A stretch of DNA of 64,000 nucleotides from Serripes groenlandicus (lineage: Eukaryota > Mollusca > Bivalvia > Cardiida > Cardiidae): positions 558,001 to 622,000 of the forward strand of contig JASEVX010000113.1 of NCBI GenBank assembly GCA_031761405.1, given 5' to 3'. This document shows positions 1 through 11,237 of this stretch, one piece after another; position 1 is the first letter of the stretch, and each line of letters starts with the position of its first letter. The translations under genes were made by a program, and so were the position numbers. The notes below the pieces were generated by a model. That model worked only from the letters and a program-made list of their open reading frames with translations. It was not told the origin of the DNA and did no database searches.

Positions 1-1
1 G

Positions 2-3000
2 GAGCATTTCAACGGTATTATTTACAAAGGACCGGACTCTGACAACAAGATATTCTTATATTGCCATGACCAACACTACGACGTCATCACGAGTATGCCT
101 GCATTTTTAGGAAGGAACTATTTCTGTACAACCTGCCAAAAAGGATACGACCATAAGGAGAAACACAAGTGTAACAACGTGTGCCATGCCTGTTACAAAA
201 TACACGAGTCATACGAAGAAGACTGGATACATTGTTCTAAATGTAACAGATATTTCAAGGGACACAAGTGTTACGACTTACACAAAAAACAAACTGCCAA
301 AGGAAAATCAACCTGTAAAACCTACTATCGCTGTGTAGAGTGTTCTAAAACTATAAACAGAGACATGTGTAATGGAAAACATATATGTGGGGGGACATAC
401 TGTGGCACGTGTAAAGATTTTGTGGAAGAGGGACATCAGTGCTATATGAAGCCAGAAGAGTGTGATGAAGAAGAAGATGAAGACATTAAACAAACATATA
501 TATTTTTCGATTTTGAGTGTTCCCAAGACGACATTATAGAATGTGAAAATGGTTTCGGACCAGGGGAGAACGGAAAATGCGTTAATTGTAAAAGGACAAT
601 GTGTGGTTCTTACGAACATATGCCAAATCTATGTGTAGCTCACAAAGTATGTTCGAAATGTATGTATGAAGACGTGACCAGTATGAGTGAATGTAATTTG
701 TGTGGAAAGAATGAATTTGTGTTTTCTGGTACTAATACAGTAGATGCTTTTTGTGACTGGATGTTTTCAGAAGACAACTGTGGTGCTATTGTACTGTGTC
801 ATAATTTTCAGGGTTATGATTCCTACCCCATCTTAAAATACTTGTACAAGAATGGAATTTTGCCAAGTGTTATTCCCAACGGGGCTAAAATTATGTCATT
901 ATTTGAGCCTCACAGTAAAGTTAAAATGATCGATTCTCTTAACTTTCTGCCAATGGCCTTGTCCAAACTCCCTATGATGTTTGGCTTTTCTGAATTAGCC
1001 AAAGGGTATTTTCCACATCTGTTTAATAAGAAAGAACATCAGACTATTGTTTTGGACCATTTACCTGACTTGAATTATTACAATTCAGCCGCCATGAAAG
1101 CTGAAGATAGAACCAAATTCCTACAATGGTATGACGAAAATAAAAACAAAACCTTTGACTTTCGACATGAACTTCTTAAATACTGTACGTCAGACGTGGA
1201 CATATTAAGACGCTGTGCTTTGAGATTTAGACAAGATTTCATACACATCACTGGTGTTGACCCATTTGAAAAAAGTATTACCATTGCCTCAGCTTGTCAG
1301 CGCGTATTCCGTACTAATTTTCTGGACCGTGACACTATAGGTTTGATTCCTTCCCATGGTTATCACCCTGAACAAGTTCAATCTGTGAAAGCGCTCCAAT
1401 GGATTAAATACCTATCACATAAATTGGGTGTGCGTATTCAACACGCTAGAAACGGAGGTGAGAAAGTCATTGGTCCCTACAAAGTCGATGGGTATTATGA
1501 AACAAATGGCCAGAAAGAGGTTCTGGAATTTCACGGGGACTTTTGGCATGGACATCCAAAAATGTATGCCAGCTCTACACTCCACCCGGTCAGTAAATTG
1601 ACTATGGGCGACCTTTATCAAAAGACATTGGACAAACAGAAATACCTGGAGGACAGAGGCTACATTTACCAATCCATCTGGGAATCTGAATTTGAACATC
1701 AATTGAAATACAATGACAAAATGGCCAATTTTGTACATAGTCTTGAACAAGTGACTCCGTTACAACCCCGGGATGCTTTCTTTGGAGGTAGAACAGAGGC
1801 CTTCACTCTGTTTAAAGAAACTACTGGGGATGAAACACTCAACTACTATGACGTCACGTCACTATACCCTTTTATCAATAAAACGGGGAAAATACCCTTA
1901 GGTCATCCTACCATCGTCACTGAAGATTTCAACAGTATCGACACCTACGAAGGCCTTATCAAATGTAAGATCCTTCCACCAAAAGGTCTGTTCGTACCTA
2001 TATTACCTTGTAAAATGAATGGTAAATTACTGTTTGCTTTATGTAGGACATGTGCCGATACAAAACAACAAGAGTCTTGTACACACATGGACAGTGAACG
2101 CTCATTTATTGGTACATGGGTCACTGACGAAGTAAAAAAGGCTATTGAGAAGGGGTATTGTGTACTCACTGTATACGAAGTATGGCATTTCGATCACATA
2201 TCCCAATATGACAATGAAACAAAAAGCGGGGGCCTGTTTACACAATACGTCAATACATTTCTTAAAATCAAACAGGAAGCCAGCGGTTGGCCTGACTGGT
2301 CTAAAACAGAAGTTGATAAACAGAAATACATTCAGTTATATCATGAGAAAGAAGGTATTTTGTTGGACTATAACAACATAAAAAAGAACCCTGGTATGCG
2401 CTCTCTGGCCAAACTTATGTTGAATTCGTTCTGGGGTAAATTTGGTCAAAGACCTAACATGTCTCAGGTCGAATACATTGATGACCCTTCCATATACTTT
2501 GATAAACTAACTTCAGACCGAGAGGATGTGACAGGCGTAAACTTTGTTTCGGATGACATGGTAGAAGTAAGGTGGAAATATAAAGAAGAATTCATTGAAA
2601 CCTCAGAAAAAACCAACGTTGTCATAGCTGCCTATACTACGGCTCAGGCACGTTTAAAGCTCTATTCCTATTTGGAACAGCTTGGTCCCCGTGCCTTATA
2701 TGCAGACACTGATTCCGTCGTATTTTCGACAAAACCGGGAGAATGGGTACCTAATCTTGGCGACTATTTAGGTGACTTGACCGACGAAACTCCTGGGAAC
2801 ACAATAAAGGTGTTTGTAACGGGTGGTCCTAAAAATTATGCCTATCAGTTGGCTCATCCTGACAGGGACGGAAAGACAACACATTGTAAAGTGCGCGGTA
2901 TTACACTCAACTATAAGAACTGTCTGGACATTAATTTTAATACATTAAAGAGAATGGTAACGGAGGACAAAGACGATGTAGTTACAGTAACTGACCAGTT

Positions 3001-3124
3001 CAAAATTGTTCGTGATCGAGATAACGCCCGACTATTGACCACATCTCAAAAGAAAGATTATAGACTTGTGTTCGATAAAAGAGTTATCAAAGACGGCTAC
3101 ATGTCATACCCCTATGGTTATTGA
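2..3124 (+). CDS. Polinton/Maverick-type (adintovirus-like) protein-primed family-B DNA polymerase, 5' end outside window
   Basis: Replicative DNA polymerase of a Polinton/Maverick-class element. The frame is open from base 2, so the ATG at 95 is probably internal and the N-terminus lies outside the window. Counting from that ATG: a Cys/His-rich region of several CxxC pairs (about 11-120); exonuclease motif I FDFEC (D139, E141); Exo II HNFQGYDS (about 236); Exo III CTSDVD (about 365); a short nuclease-like patch EFHGDFWHGHP (about 477) typical of this clade; polymerase motif A DVTSLYP (about 586); motif B KLMLNSFWGKFG (about 772); motif C ADTDS (about 870). All catalytic acidic residues are present and there is no internal stop. 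It ends at TGA 3122-3124. No other Polinton gene (integrase, ATPase, protease, capsid) is seen downstream. Whether this is an active element, a relic or a retrocopy is not decided here. Confidence 0.93.
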   Translation, partial: EHFNGIIYKGPDSDNKIFLYCHDQHYDVITSMPAFLGRNYFCTTCQKGYDHKEKHKCNNVCHACYKIHESYEEDWIHCSKCNRYFKGHKCYDLHKKQTAKGKSTCKTYYRCVECSKTINRDMCNGKHICGGTYCGTCKDFVEEGHQCYMKPEECDEEEDEDIKQTYIFFDFECSQDDIIECENGFGPGENGKCVNCKRTMCGSYEHMPNLCVAHKVCSKCMYEDVTSMSECNLCGKNEFVFSGTNTVDAFCDWMFSEDNCGAIVLCHNFQGYDSYPILKYLYKNGILPSVIPNGAKIMSLFEPHSKVKMIDSLNFLPMALSKLPMMFGFSELAKGYFPHLFNKKEHQTIVLDHLPDLNYYNSAAMKAEDRTKFLQWYDENKNKTFDFRHELLKYCTSDVDILRRCALRFRQDFIHITGVDPFEKSITIASACQRVFRTNFLDRDTIGLIPSHGYHPEQVQSVKALQWIKYLSHKLGVRIQHARNGGEKVIGPYKVDGYYETNGQKEVLEFHGDFWHGHPKMYASSTLHPVSKLTMGDLYQKTLDKQKYLEDRGYIYQSIWESEFEHQLKYNDKMANFVHSLEQVTPLQPRDAFFGGRTEAFTLFKETTGDETLNYYDVTSLYPFINKTGKIPLGHPTIVTEDFNSIDTYEGLIKCKILPPKGLFVPILPCKMNGKLLFALCRTCADTKQQESCTHMDSERSFIGTWVTDEVKKAIEKGYCVLTVYEVWHFDHISQYDNETKSGGLFTQYVNTFLKIKQEASGWPDWSKTEVDKQKYIQLYHEKEGILLDYNNIKKNPGMRSLAKLMLNSFWGKFGQRPNMSQVEYIDDPSIYFDKLTSDREDVTGVNFVSDDMVEVRWKYKEEFIETSEKTNVVIAAYTTAQARLKLYSYLEQLGPRALYADTDSVVFSTKPGEWVPNLGDYLGDLTDETPGNTIKVFVTGGPKNYAYQLAHPDRDGKTTHCKVRGITLNYKNCLDINFNTLKRMVTEDKDDVVTVTDQFKIVRDRDNARLLTTSQKKDYRLVFDKRVIKDGYMSYPYGY

Positions 3125-3243
3125 ATCGGCTTAGCTTTGCTGTGCTCTTAAATGTATTATACACTATTTTATATAATTCTATGTTTATAATTGTATACAT
3201 GTTAATCTATGAATAAAAATAAAAACTGAAAAAAAAAAAAAAT
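3125..3243 (+). promoter_or_regulatory. 3' UTR of polymerase with AATAAA and genomic A tract
   Basis: AATAAA lies at 3212-3217, about 90 bases after the stop. Twelve bases later there is an uninterrupted 14-A tract (3229-3242). The spacing fits a cleavage and polyadenylation site. An encoded A run at that place also fits a reverse-transcribed mRNA. Confidence 0.5.
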
Positions 3244-3480
3244 CCTTTTGTGTTTCTTAATTAGCGATTCGTAGTACTCTAATAGAAAAGCAATATGGTT
3301 GAGAAATGAGTTCCGCTCCTGGGAATACCCCCTATATCAACATCCTATTAAAGCTGTCATCTTGACGCATGGAGATGTTGTTAGGTCAAAAGCGATGTGC
3401 CTATTTAATAGTGTGAACCGCACCTACGCATCTTTAAAATGATAAAGAAAGGCCTACAAGCAGATCTAGGGTATAGGCAT

Positions 3481-3660
3481 GTAAAAAATTGACTCCACAA
3501 AACAACATGGATGGTCAGTAATATATACACTGGAAAATTGAGGAGAAAAATTAACTCCACAAAACAAAATGGCGGGTTACTATTAAATACATAGGAATAT
3601 AAAGGAAAAAATTGACTCCACAAAACAAAATGGCGGATTCCTATTGAACATATAGTAAAC
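3481..3660. repeat. Tandem repeat, about 62-bp unit, 3 copies
   Basis: The phrase GACTCCACAAAACAA recurs (one copy has AACTCC) at about 3490, 3552 and 3614 with similar flanks. The three units are degenerate. The unit differs from the 62-bp repeat at 19 and 39 kb. Confidence 0.7.
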
Positions 3661-4680
3661 ACTTTGGTCTAGGGTCATGCCCTCTACTACTGTTATTGTG
3701 GAGAAAAGACACATGAAGTTTTATAGACTGACAGGAAAGAAATGTGTGCACGCCTAAAATGTTCATTTAGTCATCAATCCGTAAAACGTTCGAAGTAGGT
3801 CTGTCAATTAAACTGTAATTTGGAGTGGATTTTTTTTTCGCCCTGTGCTGTATCGTAACCGAATATGAAAATAAGCTCACATGTATTTCGTGTACACGTA
3901 TGTCTGAAAATAGCCCAATTCCTGTAGACATTCGCTTGTTCGTGTTATCATCTGACATCTGTTAATTATTTAAAAGGGTGGCATATGAAGGAAAATAAAA
4001 AATAATAAATGAAGGACTTCGGAGACTTCGTGCATACATTGTACAAGTATATCATTGTTACTGTATGTATACACTATTTAGGCTCATTTGAGGACTTAGG
4101 AGACAAAAGTGGTTAAGTGATGTGAAAAGACTTAGGAAACAAAAGTGGTTAAGTGATGTGAAAACTGCTTTCAAACTTAAGTGTGTACAATTATTTGTAT
4201 TGATGATATCAAAACTAGGTCTTCGATGATATTATGTATACAAGTTTGTTATTGAAAAGAATGAAGAAATACAATGTATATTGATAAATGAATTTTCCAG
4301 ATTTTGTCTTTACTTAGATGGAGCATATGCATGATGCTTTGCCAAAAATGTTATTCAATTAACGCACAAAAACATATGTATATTTGTGTACGTTATGTTA
4401 TAAATTGTCTAGTGAATCCATGTCTAACTGACACTTTGCCTTGACGTCATTTATAAAGTTATATTGACATAAAATTAGTGATGCTACGCCGTTTCTAGGT
4501 CTAAATTACATGTAAATGGTCAGTTAAGACTGGTGAGACTGCATACTATGATACATAGGCTCCTCTGAGTCTTCACTGGATACATATGCATTATAACCCC
4601 AACTAACTTAATAATGCAGATCAATAATTGCAAAGTATCTATTATAAACATATTTTATTATTCAAATCATAGCATACATA
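3661..4680. other. AT-rich intergenic stretch with one 36-bp tandem duplication
   Basis: No convincing gene is seen. A 36-bp unit beginning GACTTAGGAGACAAAAGTGG is present twice in tandem at about 4094-4165. The rest shows no recognised structure. Confidence 0.5.
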
Positions 4681-4939
4681 TATATTGTTAAAGAATGGTT
4701 TTGTGTATACACAACTTGATTTTATATTTATTGTGCAATCAGTAACTGTATGTATTTTTGTTTCGTTTCAGATCATGGAAATGTTGACGGATTATAATGC
4801 ACAATACGCAACATTACTTGTGAAGAAGATTCATAATGTCAGTGTATGGGACATTTTTACAACCAACCTTTATGTATTGGAAAAGTAGGGGTATATTTAC
4901 TGTTATTTCCGGTTTCGTTTTTAGTTGAATCAGAGAAAT

Positions 4940-5690
4940 AAAAGACAAATGGCAAGTCCTGGATGCAACAAAACGGGTAGACAAGTACTCTGAATGAAAG
5001 TGTTTATTCTGTAAAGGTAACTCGGAAAACAATAACGGAATGGAAGGACAAGTATCTAGGGGATATAAACGACACAAATACGAATCAAGGATGCACAATG
5101 TGATCTGTTTTTGTTTACTATAATACAGGAAGATAACTGTGTAATTAACTTATTACTATGAACAAAACATTCAAGTAAATCATTTTGAGCTATAACACAG
5201 CCTTCCAGGAAGACACTTGTACATGATAACTAACATTAAGTAGATCATTTTGAACTACATAGTGTGTCACACAGGGTGAACATGGCAAGTCCTGGACGCA
5301 ACAAAACGGGTAGAAAACAAAAACAAAACGACGTTAATGACATTCTTCAAAGCTGGTAACAGCAGCGAGTCGTTGTGACAAGTCTTCTGAATGAAAGTGT
5401 TTATTCTGTAAAGGTAACTCGGAAAACAATAACGGAATGGAAGGACAATTATCTAGGAGATATAAACGACACAAATACGAATCAAGGATGCACAATGTGA
5501 TCTGTTTTTGTTTACTTTAATACAGGAAGATAACTGTGTAATTAACTAATTACTATGAACAAGACATTCAAGTAAATCATTTTGAGCTATAACACAGCCT
5601 TCCAGGAAGACACTTGTACATGATAACTAACATTAAGTAGATCATTTTGAACTACATATTGTGTCACACAGGGTGAACCTGTTGATAATT
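4940..5690. repeat. Direct tandem duplication, about 330-390 bp, two copies differing by an indel
   Basis: Copy 1 (about 4949-5275) and copy 2 (about 5282-5680) both start at ATGGCAAGTCCTGGA and are nearly identical to GTGTCACACAGGGTGAAC. Copy 2 holds about 64 extra bases (about 5314-5382) after ACGGGTAG. In copy 2 the leading ATG opens a 25-codon frame ending TGG TAA. That is too short to call a gene. Confidence 0.8.
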
Positions 5691-5789
5691 TTGATCAGGC
5701 AGATCATTTGTTTTGTTAAATGACCCAAGATGTAAAAGGTTGTTAAATGACCCTAGATATAAAATTTAAAAGTAAAACTGTAAGTTTAC

Positions 5790-5945
5790 TAGCATTTGTC
5801 AACAGTAAGAGGCATGAGTAAAAAGCATTGTGACAAAAGGAGAAATTGCTCGTATGGAGCAATTTCTTCCTCTGTCTCCATGTTTTCAAAAAGCCGGCTG
5901 CTGCAGAGGCGTCAGAAAGTGTCTATTTGAGGGAAAGGGTGATTG
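5790..5945 (+). mobile_element. Palindromic dispersed repeat (MITE-like), partial copy
   Basis: Contains the palindromic centre (ACAAAAGGAGAAATTGCTC, then GAGCAATTTCT) followed by GCTGCTGCAGAGGCGTCAGA and the end GAGGGAAAGGGT. The same order recurs many times in this window. The left end is less clear. Confidence 0.65.
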
Positions 5946-5951
5946 AAATAT

Positions 5952-7217
5952 AATAAGCTCCTCTGGCTGAAAGCTAGTCGAGCTTATGTCATGGCGAATT
6001 GTCCGTCGTGCATGCATGCATGCGTTAACTTTTTGCTTCAAACGACTTCACCTACTTAACCACTTGGCCAATTAAGATGAAACTTCCTAGGAAGCATCCT
6101 CTTAATGTCCTCTTCTAAATTCATTCAAACTTTTTGGATCCATGCAAAATTCTGGTTTCCATGGCAACCAAATTAAAAAAGTAGGGAAAACTTAAAAAAG
6201 CTTCTCCTCCGAAAGTGTCAGGCCGATTTCCAAATAGTTTTGTAGAAATGTTCCTTGGGTGACCCTCTATCAGATTCCTTCAAGCCAAGTTGATTGGTTG
6301 AAAACTATGGCTGCCAGGGGGCGGGGCTATTTTGCCTATTTGCATTATATGGCTATAGTGAAAACTTAAAATATCTTTAAGTGTGTGGCACATTTTCAAA
6401 TTATTTTGTAGAAATGTTCCTAGGGTGACCCTCTATCAGATTTCTTCAAGCCATGTTGATTGGTCGAAAACTATGGCTGCCAGGGGCGGGGCTATTTTGC
6501 CTTATATGGCTATAGTGAAAACTTAAAAATGTTCTCCTCCGAAAGTTTCAGACAAATTTTCAAATAATTTTGTAGAAATGTTCCTAGGGAGACCCTCTAT
6601 CAGATCCTTCAAGCCATGTTGATTAGTCGAAAAACATGGCAGTCAGAGGGTGGGGCTATTTTGCCGTATATGGCTATAGTGAAAACTTAAAAAATCTTCT
6701 CCTCCGAAAGTTTCAGACAAATTTTCAAATAATTTTGTAGAAATGTTCCTTGGGAGACCCTCTATCAGATCCTTCAAGCCATGTTGATTAGTCGAAAAAC
6801 ATGGCAGTCAGAGGGTGGGGCTATTTTGCCGTATATGGCTATAGTGAAAACTTAAAAAATCTTCTCCTCCGAAAGTTTCAGACAAATTTTCAAATAATTT
6901 TGTAGAAATGTTCCTTGGGAGACCCTCTTTCAGATTCCTTCAAGCCAAGTTGATTGGTTGAAAACTATGGCTGCCAGGGGGCGGGGCTATTTTGCCTTAT
7001 ATGGCTATACTGAAAACTTAAAAAATCTTTTCCTCCGAAAGCTTCCGGCTGATTTTCAAATAATTTTGTAGAAATGTTTCTAGGATGGTCCTCTATCAGA
7101 TTCCTTCAACAATGTTGATTGGTCAAAAACATGGCCATCAGGGGGCGGGGCTGTTTGAAGATTTTAATTTTTGCCTAATGGCCGTGGAGCGATACTGGCC
7201 CTCTTGGCCCTCTTGTT
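5952..7217 (+). mobile_element. HINE-like (non-autonomous Helentron-like) element with about six internal tandem units
   Basis: The left end AAGCTCCTCTGGC is followed by a CGTCGTGCATGC stretch and a leader containing CTGGTTTCCATGGCAAC. About six units of about 170 bp follow, each holding GTAGAAATGTTCCT, TCAAGCCATGTTGATT and GGCTATAGTGAAAACTT. The right end GGAGCGATACTGGCCC can form a GGCC-CTCTT-GGCC hairpin and finishes in CCCTCTTGTTTT. The layout (short subterminal inverted repeat, internal array, 3' hairpin) matches published HINE/Helentron structure. There is no coding capacity. A second member lies at 18.4-19.15 kb. Confidence 0.6.
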
Positions 7218-7717
7218 TTTTAAATCTGATCAAAGCTTTCTCTGTCTAGATTCCAGAGAGTACTGGTACATGTTCATAAGAAGAATTAATTTCACAATCA
7301 AATTATTGATCACAAAAGTAAAAAGCTCATCATGAGATTTAACTTCTGACATAAAGTTTAAAGATTTTCTATTGCATAATTATTGTCTACAGCCGATATA
7401 CATTCAAAGGTCAGTTTACTATTTTTTTCTATGTATATTCAAGTTGATATGTACTCATCATGCAACAGAATTTACATGTACAAAATATGTCCCCAATTTT
7501 TCAATTGTTGAACATAGTAATGGGAAGAAAAGTTTGAAATTTTTAACACAACTGTACATTTTGACCTGTTGATTTGTTTGCAAACTCTCAAGGATTGGAA
7601 GACATATTTGAAACAATATCACAGGCTCTTTTTAAAAAACTTTACCCAAATTTAACCAATCTACAGCAGACAACTTTGAAAATATCTTTGCAAGCTCACT
7701 TTGGTACAGCATGTTTC
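7218..7717. other. Unassigned AT-rich sequence
   Basis: No repeat family or gene recognised. The short open frame at 7372-7572 has no recognisable domain. Confidence 0.4.
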
Positions 7718-7724
7718 CTATTTT

Positions 7725-8003
7725 AGTTTACCGTAGCTCAGTCAGTAGAGACACAGGCTGTTAATCCAGGGGTTGTGAGTTCGAACACCAGCTTGGCCTA
7801 CATTCCTTCCGACATTTGACATGACTACCACCAATGGGCTTTCAGACTATGTGGAAAAGCAGCCAGTTGCTTGGAAAGTATGTTGTGTGAAGTACTGGTA
7901 TGAGAAAGCCAAGAAACATATGAGTAGTTGAACTGGCTGCCGTGATATGACTGAAAGATTGATGAATATGAAAATGGTGTTAAACCCCAATTAATCAATC
8001 AAA
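7725..8003 (+). mobile_element. tRNA-derived SINE
   Basis: The head has an A box (TAGCTCAGTCAGTAGAG) and a B box (GAGTTCGAAC) in tRNA spacing, with an Asn-like anticodon loop CTGTTAA. A shared body follows (CAGCCAGTTGCTTGG, CTGGCTGCCGTGATATGACT), then the tail GTGTTAAACCCCAATTAATC. CTATTTT occurs on both sides (7718-7724 and 8004-8010) and may be the target duplication. The same body is found in the opposite orientation at 12.99-13.28 kb. Confidence 0.85.
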
Positions 8004-8059
8004 CTATTTTGTTCATCTAATACCCTTCTTCTCATTGTATACTAAATAGGCTGAGTGTA

Positions 8060-8535
8060 GCCTATGTTTTGGGGTAAAAAGTATCAATTTTGATGTATTT
8101 TGGTTGTATTAGAGAATTGGACATTGTTGGTTAAGTTACAGGTCAATTTGACAGAAAATCCACAGGTGAAATTTGTCTATCCTTGTAAGCCTGTGTGGCA
8201 TGCTTAGGCTGATCCGGATCGATACTTTACGCAGAGTCCACAATGTTGGTTTGCTCGCAGGACTGCTCAAATTATAGGAAAATCTAGTTAACACTCTGGA
8301 AGCCGCATGTTTTACTTGAGCATGTTGAAACTTTCTCAGAATATTTGCTTGTATGATATCTAGCCTAAGTTCGAATATGTGTCAGATCCAGTAAGAACTA
8401 GGTCACTTAGCCAAACACTATAGACACTGCATTTTTGTATTGAACATTTTGAAACTTTGTCAGAAAGTTTGTCTTGATGATAGGCCAATTTCAAATATTG
8501 GTTATTTTGGATAAAACATTAGGGCACTAAGCCAA
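8060..8535. repeat. Degenerate TE-type tandem units (GAAACTTTGTCAGAA family), part 1
   Basis: Repeated phrases such as TTGAAACTTTGTCAGAA, CACTAAGCCAAGTT and AAAATCTTGTTAAC recur at irregular 130-170-bp spacing. Related sequence continues at 9.73-9.97 kb and resembles that at 45.8-46.7 kb. Confidence 0.5.
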
Positions 8536-8544
8536 GTTGGAGGA

Positions 8545-8780
8545 AAATCTTGTTAACCCTTTCCCTCATATTATAGAGGCGTTCTGCAGCAGATGGCTTT
8601 TTGAAAACATAGAGACAAAAGAAGAAATTGCTCAAAACGAGCAATTTCTACTTTTGCCACAATATTTTCCACTTTTAGTCATAGGTTATCCATTCAATTA
8701 TAGAGGTTTTGTATCATTTGACAAAATATGTTCAAAGTCGTCTGCTGCAGAATTGTCGTATGAGGGAAAGGGTTAAGACT
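8545..8780 (+). mobile_element. Palindromic dispersed repeat (MITE-like)
   Basis: Runs from AACCCTTTCCCTCATA through GCGTTCTGCAGCAGATGGC and the palindrome AGAAATTGCTC / GAGCAATTTCTAC, to GTCGTCTGCTGCAGAATTG and GAGGGAAAGGGTTAA. It is one of the more complete copies. The internal 79-codon frame is a translation of the repeat. Confidence 0.75.
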
Positions 8781-8859
8781 CTGGAAGCGGCACTTTTAGC
8801 TTGAGCATGCTGAAACTTTGTCAGAATGATTGCTTTTGTCTTGCCCACGATAGTTTGTA

Positions 8860-9365
8860 AGCTGTATTGTTTAGTCATGGGACATCTGTCAACGTCAAAC
8901 TTTTCAGGGTCAAGGTCATAATTGTGCAGAACTTGACCTTTGTTAGGTAACTTAACCTCAAAACTTAACCTTTCTTATATCTCAGCAACCTCTACTTGAA
9001 TTGTTCTGAAACTTTGTCAGATGTATTGTTTGGTCATGGGACATCTGTCAACGTCTAAATTTTCAGGGTCAAGGTCATAATTGTGCAGAACTTGACATTT
9101 GTTAGGTAACTTAACCTCAAAACTTAACCTTTCTTATATCTCGGCAACCTCTACTTGAATTGTTCTGAAACTTTGTCAGATGTATTGTTGGGTCACGGGA
9201 CATCTGTCAATGTCAACATTTTCAGGGTCAAGGTCATAATTGTGCAGAACTTGACCCTTTGTTATATCTCAGCAACCCCTGCTGGAATTTTTCTGAAACT
9301 TTGTCAGATGTATTGTTTGGTCATGAGACATCCATCAACGTCAAAATTTTCGGCAAATATGACCT
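8860..9365 (+). repeat. Tandem repeat, about 159-bp unit, 3 to 4 copies
   Basis: GTCATGGGACATC or close variants occur at 8874, 9033, 9192 and 9320. Each is followed by TTTTCAGGGTCAAGGTCATA, except the last, which breaks down. It contains GGGTCAAGGTCA direct half-sites. Confidence 0.75.
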
Positions 9366-11237
9366 TCTTTTCAGTACAATAATATTTTCCCATGACTTAT
9401 TTTAAAATTACTATGTTGTTATTTTATGTGTAAAAACTTACTATCATAATCATAGTGATTGCAATTATTTACAATTTAATGTAGTATTATTGATCACTCT
9501 TTACTTCATGTGTGAATAAATATATTAAGATATATACACATGTAGTGAGTTTATTATTTATCATGACATGTTGATAACAATGCATTGACAGACACTTACT
9601 TTTTCACATTTTATCAACTTTACTTTCTTTTTGCATAGTGATACCATTTAATATCTGATTTTCTTAGAAGGGCGAGACACCCTCAGCCCGGGGTCTTGTT
9701 ATTATATTTATTTTGAATATGGGTAATGTTTGTTAAAAAATTAGGTCACTATGCCAAGTTGTAGGACAATCTTGATTTAACACTTAAGAGACCATAATTT
9801 TGACTTTAGCGGCTTGAAACTTTGTCATACAGTTTTTCTTGATGATATACAGGCCAATTTAGACATTGGTCATGTTGAGTCAAAAATTAGGTCCCTTGAT
9901 CAAATTTAAGAAAAATCTTGTTAATGATCTGGAAGCCATATTTTTAACTCTAGCATGATGAAACTACCTATCACAAATGTGTTTGTTTATCTAACTGTAT
10001 CTACTGTCTACAGTTCAAGAGTTTAATTATAGATCTCTAGAAATAAGGTTAACCCTGTCTTAAATAAATGTTTGAACTGTATGCATTTCTGCTTTTTTGT
10101 TTACATTTTTTTAAATTATGTGACTTGTGTTGTAACTTTCCAAAAAATGGAACAGTTGACCATCTTTTCCCCCCTCATACAATGGGTACAGTCCCGCAGC
10201 ACTTTCAGTGCTTTGATTATATCAACCCATTACCTTATGAAGGTTTATTAACTACAAGATAGCGACCATTGAAGATCCTGATTAGACTGTACGGATGTTC
10301 TAACCCATCTTAACCTTCACTGGCATTAAAATCCTGTTCACGTGACGTGGCGGCCCTATTGATCTCAACCCATTACCTAGTAATTAAATTTAATTTATTT
10401 AATTCGTTTAATTACGAGAAATCTTTGTAGACGTTGATGTTTAATTTAGATAAAGTGATCCGTGATATAACTTAAAACGTGTTTGAAGTGGTGTAAAACA
10501 CCAAACAATCAATCAATCAACAGAACAGAACAGAACAGAACAGATATTTCATTTTCAACTTAAGCATAAACAGCTCATGGTTGATATTCACAATATATAT
10601 AAATATATATACCCTACTAGACCTATTACGAGGATAATAAAATCTTCTTCTTCTTCTTCTTATACCCATACACATACTTACATATATATACATATTAATT
10701 TCAATATGAAATTAATTATATCAAGAAAGAAAGTGGGACTGTTATAACGCCCGTCTAATAAGGATGCTTTTTATTTTCAAATAGAGAGTTTTCTCATTTC
10801 AAAAGCCTTGAGGCAAAATGACGCCAGAATTACATATATATTTTTTTCTTTCTGCGTTTAAGTGTTCTATGAACTACATGCCTTATCGGCAGGGTGTAAG
10901 TCTAACGTTTTGTTATAAGCGTGCATATGCAGGTATACACAATTCTAAATTTAGATATTGATATATAATGCGCTCAGGATAACAGTACCTCACGTAAACT
11001 TAGAATAGTCTAACATACATAGGGGCACATTTACACTAACGTCACGATTGACTGATCACTGATTTAATTGGGATTTCATACTGCTGTGGTTACTTTACTT
11101 ATTATCAGGGACAATATATATATTTGGACAGACCCGGTCAATGTTTGTTAAACAGCCACTTATCATGAGCATAGTGCAGTATGCAGTGTACTCATGTTAT
11201 AACAATCGATACGTCTCGTATGTTCACGGAAACAACA
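9366..11237. other. AT-rich stretch with repeat debris and LINE-type tails
   Basis: No gene seen. 9730-9970 resembles the TTTGTCAGAA-type repeat. 10490-10520 holds a SINE-like tail (AACACCAAACAATCAATC). 10521-10541 is a (GAACA)n run. AATAAAATCTTCTTCTTC at about 10636-10661 looks like a LINE 3' tail with a simple repeat. Confidence 0.4.

Noticed and set aside
4685..4888. Possible terminal exon (acceptor-like TTTCGTTTCAG at about 4760-4770, frame to TAG 4886-4888)
   Set aside because: No homologous domain, no partner exon found, and no support beyond a chance acceptor.
7728..7800. Functional tRNA gene
   Set aside because: The tRNA-like part is the head of a SINE with a SINE body and tail; stems are imperfect. 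The same holds for 13208-13279.
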